The notes below the pieces were generated by a model. It was given only the letters and a program-made list of their open reading frames with translations, was not told the origin of the DNA and made no database searches. From an uncultured Clostridia bacterium (lineage in GTDB: Bacteria; Bacillota; Clostridia; UMGS1810): a DNA stretch of 14,450 bases. The position numbers and the translations under genes were made by a program. The DNA lies in assembly GCA_937959315.1 (NCBI GenBank), contig CALGRC010000189.1, positions 1 through 14,450 of the forward strand, given 5' to 3'. Of this stretch, positions 7,108 through 13,588 are shown piece by piece (position 1 is the first letter of the stretch; the number at the start of each line of letters is the position of its first letter).

Positions 7108-7121
7108 ACTTCTCTCCTGTT

Positions 7122-10100
7122 TTACTTTACCCATATTTCTGCCTTTGTACCTGTCACCGCCATGTGGTCGTTAGCCGCTTCCGCCGCGTCGCTATATGCC
7201 CAATGCGCGTTTTTCATGTCTATAAACCGATTGAGCGCTGTCGAGTTATTAGCAATAAACGCATTGTCGGCGCTTCTTCCCATCGCCCTGTTGGTGACTG
7301 CAACAACCTCCGCTCGCGTAATCAGCGCATCCGGACGGAAGGAACCGTCGGCGTACCCGTTGAGCCATTTGGCAGCCGTTGCAAACGAAATATCTTTTGC
7401 AGCCCAATGCCTGCCGCTGACGTCTGTATACTTTGCCGCCTCTGTCGCTGTTTCCACTGTATGGAACAGGCTATGGAAGCGAACCGCCATTGTGACATAT
7501 TCCGCCCTGGTAATGGTATCGTTCGGACGGAATGTCTTGTCTGCATATCCTTTGATAATGCCGTACTTGGATACATAGCCGATATAATCTGTATACCATT
7601 CCTTGCCTGATACATCAGAAAATGCAGCTTTTCCGCTTATCTTTTCATTCTTTTCCGCAGCAATCAGGCGCGCAAAAATTGCCGCCGCTTCTGCGCGGGA
7701 CATATTTCCCTCCGGTCGGAATGTACCGTCGGGATACCCGACAATATACGCCTTGTGTTCTGTCGCCGGAAGCGTCAGCGTACCGTTCTGATCAGTTGTA
7801 CCTGTTGCAGTACCGTTCTTGCGGTCTTTCAGTGTAACCATTGCACCAACTTTCGCCAAACCCTTGCCGTCCGTTAGGGTTACGGTATAATAATGATCGC
7901 TGTCAATAACTTTTCCTGCCGGCAGCGTTATTGTTACATTGCCCTTGCTGTCAGTGGATTTTGTCACAGATACATTTTTCCCGTCTTTGTCCGTCACTTT
8001 CACGTTGACAGCCGGAAAACTGCTGTAGCTTCCGCCGCCACCGCCGGAACTGCCGGACGGTCTGGAGCTTCCGCCGCCTGTTGACGTTTTAACGGGCACG
8101 GTTATTTTACCGGCCGCGTCCGTAACCTTCGAAGCAGTTTTTGCATTTTTATCTGAAACCGTTACGCTCACATCTTTCATCGGCTGTGCATCCTTGTTTG
8201 TAACGGTTACGGTAGTCTGATTGGCCGTGTCAAGCACGGCTTCGTCCGGAAGTACCACGCTGATTTTTCCGTCCTTGATTTCAATGGCGGCATTTTCAAT
8301 CTTGGCTTTGGTATCTTCTACAACAACGCTGTATGTCTTATCCGCCTCTGTCACCTGTGCATAGCCATCCTTGTCTGTGCGGTCTATATTTGTCGGCGGT
8401 ACGGTTGCTTTGCCGTTTTCATCGGTAAGATTTGTTGCTGTCTGTTCTGCATTATCTGTAAATATTACACACATGTCCTTAACGGGAGCGTTCCCGCTGT
8501 CGGTAATCGTTGCTGTAATTCTATTCTCCATTGCAATCTCAGCGCCTTCAGGAAGTCTAACATTGATTTTCCCGTCAGCCATTTCAATGTATGCGTTTTC
8601 AATCGGCTTGCTCTCATCTGCAATCACTACATGATAGCCATTTACAATCGCCCTGCCATAGCTGTCCGTCATATCCTTGTGAAGAGCCGGAAAAACTATC
8701 ATCCCCTTTTCGTCGGTGACGCCTTTTTCGCCCGCTTCTGTACAATCCGTGACAGCCACGCTCATATTACTGACAGGATCTCCCTCGCGCGTTACCATGA
8801 CGGTAATCCTGTTTGCGTAAGATATGGTCTGCTCAGCTGGCAGCGCTGCAATAATCTCGTTATTCACGGTATCGTACATAACAAACGCATTGACAACACT
8901 CCCATGTTCATCGGTTACAAAAACGGTATATCCATTCACATGAACCCTGCCGTCCTTGTCGGTATAGCCCTCATATACATTGGGAACGGTCAGCTTGCCG
9001 TAGACATCCGTTATTCCATTTTCAATGTAGTCCTGCTCTCCAAGCACAATCAAATGCACACCCTGCTGCGGCTGCCCCTCATGGTTCAGCACTGTAACGA
9101 TTGCAGGGCTGTCTGCGGTAAGAACAAGACCGTCCGGCAAATCAATGACAATATCGTTGCTCTCCCCAATGCGAATATTACAGTTATCAATAATAACATT
9201 CGCTTTATCTGTTACGGTAACGACATATGTTTTCACCGCATCTTCAGTTTCTGTTCCGATTGTTCCGTTGTTATCGCCCGTTGATGAACTGCTGCCGGGG
9301 ACTGCAAGCACACCGTTATTGTCCGTAATCCCAGTCGCATTGTTATTTCTCTCGTCTGCAACAATGACTTGCAATCCGGAGACCGGTACATTATCCGCCG
9401 TTTTTGTCACCGTAATTATTGTACGGTCATTGTAATCTAGTATTCTGTCTTTTGGAAGCGTCACCGAAATAGTATCAACGGTATCAATGACAATTTCCGC
9501 GTCAAATACAGGCTTGCCATTCTGATCTGTAAGTGTTACATTGTAATTTCCCACTGCCGCTTTGCCGTCCTCGTCCGTTCTGTCTGTTCCGACAAGCTGC
9601 GGAATTGCAACCGTCTTTAAAACCATTTTGCAGGTTTCGCACTCCAGATGTTTTTCACCCGCCTGTTCAATGGTAGCCGGAATATCAACTATCCACTCGG
9701 ACGGTTGATGTCCTGCCGCGTTCACATACTCTCCCTTATATTCCTCCCCGCAGATTTCACACTCAAATATGGTATATCCCATTTCCGTACAGGTTGGCTC
9801 AACTACTGTTTCAATGTAATTGTGCTCAATGCAGTCGGTATATTCACCAATAAATGATTTACCGCAATCAGGGCAGGTAAACACCGCATAACCATGTTCC
9901 GTACAGGTGGGCGCAATAATTTCTTTGTTGTAATTATGTTCTGTCATGTCTGTATAATTGCCGATATACTTATCCCCGCAATCCGTACATGTAAATACCG
10001 TATAACCCATGGCTGTACAAGTAGGCGCTGTCAATACCGCATTGTAGTTGTGCGGCATTTTATCGGCATAATCCGAAACATAGCTGTCTTCACACTGCCT

Positions 10101-11966
10101 GCAGGTGTATGTGGAAAACCCATGTTCTGTACAGCTCGGCTCCGTTACCGCAACCACATAATCATGCTCGGTTTTGTCCGTGTAATCGCCTGTGTAACTG
10201 TCGGAACAATCAAGGCAGGTATAGACCGTATATCCCATTGCCGTACAGGTAGGCTCCGTGATATTGCTTTCATAGTGATGCCCTGTCGGCAGCTCCAAAA
10301 CCGTTCCGCACTTTGTACAAGTCTGCGGTTCGGTGCAGTTTGCCGCTTTTCCTGGGGTGTGTCCCGTTGCCGATTCCGCTTTGAGCATCTTTTCAGCACA
10401 ATTCAGGCAATGGAATTCTGTCACACCATCACCTTCGCATGTAGCGGATGTAACCGGGCGTCCCTCATCCCACTCATGCCCGACCGGGTCGGTGTAATCC
10501 GAAACTTGACTGCTGCCGCACATCACACAGGTATGCGTGGTATACCCCCTGTCCGTACAAGTCGGCGCTTTGGTGATATGCTCGTATGCATGTGAAATGA
10601 TCGGCTGCATATCAGTGATATAATTATCTCCGCATACGGTACAGATGTGGTCGGTGTAGCCTACCGAGCGGCATGTCGGATTATGCCGTTCTATTCTGTA
10701 GCTGTGACTGCCGACAGACGTTGTCTCTTCGTAAAAATCGCCGCACACGGAACACATAATCAGCTTTTGCCCGCCCTGCTTACAGGTGGGTTCCTTGATG
10801 GTGATTGCATGATAGCTGTGTCCCGTCGCAGGAGTATAATTTCTTTTATCGAGCCTGCCGCAGCCGTCACACTGCCAGCGCTCGTAGCCTAAGTTTTCAC
10901 AAGATGCAGGAACAGTTTCTACGTACCTGTAATCGTGCGTATGCACGTCGTTTTTATCTCCCGTCGGCGGAACAATGATAATGGTATCTCCGTCCTTTTC
11001 CAGCAGCCACACATAGCTCACGCCGTTCTCCGTCATGTTTTTGTTGGCGTACTTGTAGTCAATTTCATAGTACACCGGATAGTAGCCCGCCTCTGTATAA
11101 TTGGGCGCCGACGTCAGATTACACCGTTCCGCACTCGTTCCATACCGAATACTGGTATGTACGCCGCTTTCCGACAAATCCGACACGGTAACGGTATGTG
11201 CGTCATCATCTGCAGGTCCATAATAGCTTGATACCACCGATTTTGCCGCAACATACTTTGACGTTTCATAACCGCAGTCTTCACAATGCTTTGTCACATA
11301 AAACCGGTTGTTTCCAAGCTGCCCGTCAATCGACTCAACAAAATGATGGTTTTCCAAACTGCGCGCAGCCCTCGCCTGCGTTCCTTTACAAAACTGGCAA
11401 TACTTGCCCCGCTTCAGGACGGCTGTATGTTTCTCGTCGTTGTAAGTCTCATATTCCGTATTGTCAAAATCCAGATAAAACTCGCTCGCACAGGAATTTA
11501 AAACATACACATTTGTGTTAAAGTTATACCAGTCCGAACCATCAATGGAATTGATGGTTCCGCAGTTTTGGCACACACTCTTGCTCCAATGATACCCGGT
11601 ATAATATGCGTTAACTCCCGGCGTCCCTTCGTCCAGATTCCCCTTGCTCGAACCATCCATGCAGGTTCCGTCCGAATACTGCACGCCCCGGTTCAGCGCC
11701 GTCTGCCCGCTTTTGGTGTATTCCGGCACGCGATAAGTCAATACCGTGGTGTACTTCTCACATACGCAGCAATACGACGTTTCATATGTAACCGTTGCGT
11801 TAACATCTAATTCATTTGTTCGTCCGCTGGCGCTCAGCCATTTATCCGCCGGATCAACATATTCATTGCTCTGTGCCGCCATCGCTGCCGGCACACTTCC
11901 TAAGCTCAGCATCACTACCAGCAGCATTGCAGTAATGGATTTTACCCTTTTATTTCCTTGCCTCAT
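7122..11966 (-). CDS. Giant SLH-anchored modular surface protein with Cys-rich ribbon and beta-sandwich repeats
   Basis: 1614 residues. The ATG has AAGGAGAG seven to eight bases upstream; that SD overlaps the stop of the TadE-like gene. Domains in order: signal peptide (1-30, to AAMAA); a Cys-rich N-terminal region (~31-340) with CxxC pairs at ~67-230; twelve ribbon units of mostly ~38 residues (~343-790) with the pattern H-x-Y...PTC...CxxC; five beta-sandwich units (~790-1292) each with YxVxVxD, ISVxLP and TDxxGKxxVP; a Gly/Ser linker (~1294-1315); a sixth beta unit; and three C-terminal SLH motifs from ~1405 (GYPDGTFRPEGNMSRAEAAA, GYADKTFRPNDTITRAEYV, GYADGSFRPDALITRAEVV). SLH domains bind pyruvylated secondary wall polymer, so the protein projects from the S-layer. 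Its place between pseudopilin and prepilin peptidase suggests a pilus-associated anchor or adhesin; that link is inference. Confidence 0.9.
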   Translation of the reverse strand: MRQGNKRVKSITAMLLVVMLSLGSVPAAMAAQSNEYVDPADKWLSASGRTNELDVNATVTYETSYCCVCEKYTTVLTYRVPEYTKSGQTALNRGVQYSDGTCMDGSSKGNLDEGTPGVNAYYTGYHWSKSVCQNCGTINSIDGSDWYNFNTNVYVLNSCASEFYLDFDNTEYETYNDEKHTAVLKRGKYCQFCKGTQARAARSLENHHFVESIDGQLGNNRFYVTKHCEDCGYETSKYVAAKSVVSSYYGPADDDAHTVTVSDLSESGVHTSIRYGTSAERCNLTSAPNYTEAGYYPVYYEIDYKYANKNMTENGVSYVWLLEKDGDTIIIVPPTGDKNDVHTHDYRYVETVPASCENLGYERWQCDGCGRLDKRNYTPATGHSYHAITIKEPTCKQGGQKLIMCSVCGDFYEETTSVGSHSYRIERHNPTCRSVGYTDHICTVCGDNYITDMQPIISHAYEHITKAPTCTDRGYTTHTCVMCGSSQVSDYTDPVGHEWDEGRPVTSATCEGDGVTEFHCLNCAEKMLKAESATGHTPGKAANCTEPQTCTKCGTVLELPTGHHYESNITEPTCTAMGYTVYTCLDCSDSYTGDYTDKTEHDYVVAVTEPSCTEHGFSTYTCRQCEDSYVSDYADKMPHNYNAVLTAPTCTAMGYTVFTCTDCGDKYIGNYTDMTEHNYNKEIIAPTCTEHGYAVFTCPDCGKSFIGEYTDCIEHNYIETVVEPTCTEMGYTIFECEICGEEYKGEYVNAAGHQPSEWIVDIPATIEQAGEKHLECETCKMVLKTVAIPQLVGTDRTDEDGKAAVGNYNVTLTDQNGKPVFDAEIVIDTVDTISVTLPKDRILDYNDRTIITVTKTADNVPVSGLQVIVADERNNNATGITDNNGVLAVPGSSSSTGDNNGTIGTETEDAVKTYVVTVTDKANVIIDNCNIRIGESNDIVIDLPDGLVLTADSPAIVTVLNHEGQPQQGVHLIVLGEQDYIENGITDVYGKLTVPNVYEGYTDKDGRVHVNGYTVFVTDEHGSVVNAFVMYDTVNNEIIAALPAEQTISYANRITVMVTREGDPVSNMSVAVTDCTEAGEKGVTDEKGMIVFPALHKDMTDSYGRAIVNGYHVVIADESKPIENAYIEMADGKINVRLPEGAEIAMENRITATITDSGNAPVKDMCVIFTDNAEQTATNLTDENGKATVPPTNIDRTDKDGYAQVTEADKTYSVVVEDTKAKIENAAIEIKDGKISVVLPDEAVLDTANQTTVTVTNKDAQPMKDVSVTVSDKNAKTASKVTDAAGKITVPVKTSTGGGSSRPSGSSGGGGGSYSSFPAVNVKVTDKDGKNVSVTKSTDSKGNVTITLPAGKVIDSDHYYTVTLTDGKGLAKVGAMVTLKDRKNGTATGTTDQNGTLTLPATEHKAYIVGYPDGTFRPEGNMSRAEAAAIFARLIAAEKNEKISGKAAFSDVSGKEWYTDYIGYVSKYGIIKGYADKTFRPNDTITRAEYVTMAVRFHSLFHTVETATEAAKYTDVSGRHWAAKDISFATAAKWLNGYADGSFRPDALITRAEVVAVTNRAMGRSADNAFIANNSTALNRFIDMKNAHWAYSDAAEAANDHMAVTGTKAEIWVK
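9712..10281 (-). repeat. Five tandem 114-bp coding repeats (ribbon units 7-11)
   Basis: The plus-strand landmark GTACA(G/A)G recurs at 9787, 9901, 10015, 10129 and 10243, exactly 114 bases apart. This corresponds to 38-residue protein units with PTCT..GY...TC..C and spaced His at each border. Units 7-11 are much more alike than units 1-6, which suggests recent duplication. The array could vary in copy number by slippage or recombination. Confidence 0.85.
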
Positions 11967-11981
11967 AAGTTTTCTCTCCTT

Positions 11982-12404
11982 TTACTTCCAAAATTTTTCA
12001 CTCATGCCCGTTAACCTTACCCTGAGCGGAATATCAAACCCGACAGGCGTACCGCCCTGCGGCGTAAATACATTGATTCTGTAGCTTGCGCTGCAAGTAA
12101 CCGCAAATGTATCCCGCAGCTGTATTTTTTTCTGTGCGGCATTGCAATACGACGCATTTACGCTCATTGTCGCGCTATCCGGTATATTGGTATTGGCTTT
12201 CATATCTTCATACAGGCTGTATGTCGCAGCGCTTACCTGTCCGGATATTTCTATCTCTCTCACCACTCGCCTTGCAGCATAATTCAGATTTAGATAGGTA
12301 GTGAACACGCCAAAAAATGAGATGGCGGTCGCTATCAGCGTGATAAACACAAGTGTTTTGATAATCAGCTCATAATACGCGCTCGCCGCCTTTCGTTTTC
12401 TCAA
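11982..12404 (-). CDS. TadE-like pseudopilin (DUF4320-like)
   Basis: 140 residues from a TTG start at 12404. GGGGAG lies eight bases upstream. The nearby ATG is out of frame and closes at once (ATG ACT TGA), and a longer reading would run back through the terminator hairpin into the pilin gene. A basic leader (RKRKAA) precedes SAYYELIIK. A cut after Ala7 would place Glu12 at +5, the classic prepilin position. A hydrophobic helix follows (~13-34), then NYAARRVVREIEISG, a segment I associate with DUF4320 proteins found beside clostridial Tad genes. The C-terminus is beta-like with two Cys (NASYCNAA, FAVTCSAS) that could pair. It probably acts as a minor pseudopilin at the Tad platform. The SLH gene follows 15 bases later. 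Confidence 0.72.
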   Translation of the reverse strand: MRKRKAASAYYELIIKTLVFITLIATAISFFGVFTTYLNLNYAARRVVREIEISGQVSAATYSLYEDMKANTNIPDSATMSVNASYCNAAQKKIQLRDTFAVTCSASYRINVFTPQGGTPVGFDIPLRVRLTGMSEKFWK

Positions 12405-12420
12405 GTCATCAACTCCCCTC

Positions 12421-12449
12421 AAAAAAACAGAGCCGGCAAAAGCCGGCTC
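12421..12449 (-). terminator. Intrinsic terminator directly after the pilin gene
   Basis: On the minus strand GAGCCGGC-TTTT-GCCGGCTC forms an 8-bp GC-rich stem with a 4-base loop, followed by TG and seven T. It starts four bases after the Flp-like stop codon. The next gene's SD comes right after the T-run. It probably ends most transcripts after the pilin, allowing limited read-through into the downstream assembly genes. Confidence 0.88.
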
Positions 12450-12453
12450 CCCG

Positions 12454-12675
12454 TCAGATTCCAAACGTTGCATAAATTTTCTCAACAATCGCATTCCAAA
12501 TTTCAACGATTGTCCCTTGATATGTGTTCAGGAAAAACGCCCCAACGACAACAACCAACAAAATCACAATGAGCCAGCCTGTAATCTGATCCCCATCGTC
12601 GTTTTTCATAATCCGCCCGGTTCTGTTTACAAAGTTGTAAAGAGCCGTCTTTCCTTTTACCGCAAGCCTCTGCAT
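12454..12675 (-). CDS. Flp-like small pilin candidate
   Basis: 73 residues. The ATG has AAGGAGG eight bases upstream, one of the best ribosome sites in the window. A basic leader (~1-28) ends KNDDG. It is followed by QITGWLIVILLVVVVGAFFL and a short amphipathic tail (NTYQGTIVEIWNAIVEKIYA). Processing after Gly28 would give a mature subunit of ~45 residues, the size of Flp pilins. The usual Glu-Tyr at +5/+6 is replaced by Gly33-Trp34, so this is not a canonical Flp motif. The gene sits between the TadC-like gene and a strong terminator, as expected for an abundantly made fibre subunit. It might instead be a membrane accessory peptide, but size, leader and position favour the major pilin. Confidence 0.65.
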   Translation of the reverse strand: MQRLAVKGKTALYNFVNRTGRIMKNDDGDQITGWLIVILLVVVVGAFFLNTYQGTIVEIWNAIVEKIYATFGI

Positions 12676-12701
12676 CAGCTTTTCCTCCTTCCTTTTGATA
12701 C

Positions 12702-13574
12702 TTAAAAAATCCCGCCCAGGGAGCTAAACAAATGCATCCCAATCACATAAAACAGAGTGAGTACCGCCAATAATACGATCGGTATAATCAGTATCTTCAC
12801 TCTGCCGGGGCGCTTATTTAGTTCCCGTTGCATGGTTTCTTTCGCCAGCAGTCCCATGTCTGAAATCAAGTAATTCAATGTGGAATCCTGATTGTCACCC
12901 CGACTGACCGCAATCAGAGCCTTGGTCAGCCTTGAGATATACGCATTGCCGACACGTTTATCAAAAGCAAGCATCGCATCCTCATAATTGCCGGATTTCA
13001 GATCCATTATAAGGACCTCAATATCATATCGCAGCCCCTCTCCGGCAATTGTCTGATAGGTTTCAAGCAGTTTAATCACATCTTTTTCTGTCTTGAGTCC
13101 CTGCACGATTGCTCTGACAAACTTCGGCAATTCCGACTCAATCAGCCGGTCCTTTGCCTTCAGTCGGTCGCCAACCTCCCCATTAAAATGGAAATACACA
13201 ACCACTGCCAATACTGCGGCAAGCGGCAGTAAATTCCGCATGGTGGCGGAGAGCAAAAACGCCGAAAGAACAAGCGCGCTGCCGGCCATGAGAAACGACC
13301 GTGCGACATATTCCTTCGGCGTCAATGGGATTTCCGCTCTTGCAAGCTGCAAGCGCATTCTTCTTTCCTTAAAGTCAGTCATTCTGACTACTGGCGCTAA
13401 AATTTTAACAAACGGAGCAATAAAGTATGCATTCACGAAGCGCATGGGTGAAAACTCCTTATGTGCTGCAATCCTTATCCCTCTGCCTGTACTTGCCGGC
13501 GGCAGTCCCAAAATCTGTGACGTCACAGCGTAGGTTCCGCCCGTCAGCAATATAAAAATCAGAAAATATACCAT
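12702..13574 (-). CDS. TadC-like type II secretion F-domain platform protein
   Basis: 290 residues from the ATG at 13574, seven bases after AGGAGG. The ATG at 13580 almost abuts the SD. Hydrophobic segments lie at ~1-20, ~93-130 (two helices) and near the C-terminus (KILIIPIVLLAVLTLFYVIG). Between them is a cytoplasmic T2SSF-type domain (~140-255) containing ESELPKFVRAIVQGLKTEKD, the conserved stretch that contacts the motor ATPase. TadC pairs with TadB in the inner membrane to convert ATPase motion into pilus assembly. The gene begins 14 bases after the TadB-like stop and is followed 26 bases later by the pilin gene, so platform and subunit are co-transcribed. Length is normal for the family and no key part looks missing. 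Confidence 0.82.
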   Translation of the reverse strand: MVYFLIFILLTGGTYAVTSQILGLPPASTGRGIRIAAHKEFSPMRFVNAYFIAPFVKILAPVVRMTDFKERRMRLQLARAEIPLTPKEYVARSFLMAGSALVLSAFLLSATMRNLLPLAAVLAVVVYFHFNGEVGDRLKAKDRLIESELPKFVRAIVQGLKTEKDVIKLLETYQTIAGEGLRYDIEVLIMDLKSGNYEDAMLAFDKRVGNAYISRLTKALIAVSRGDNQDSTLNYLISDMGLLAKETMQRELNKRPGRVKILIIPIVLLAVLTLFYVIGMHLFSSLGGIF

Positions 13575-13588
13575 GCTCATCCCTCCTT

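Noticed and set aside
9712..10281. CRISPR-like regular spacing
   Set aside because: The 114-base period is fully coding with similar units throughout; there are no short direct repeats separated by unique spacers.
8631..10595. Plus-strand frames of 217 and 233 residues opposite the SLH gene
   Set aside because: They are antisense shadows of the repeat regions; their Cys/His-rich or low-complexity content reflects the repeats, and no ribosome site or family is visible.
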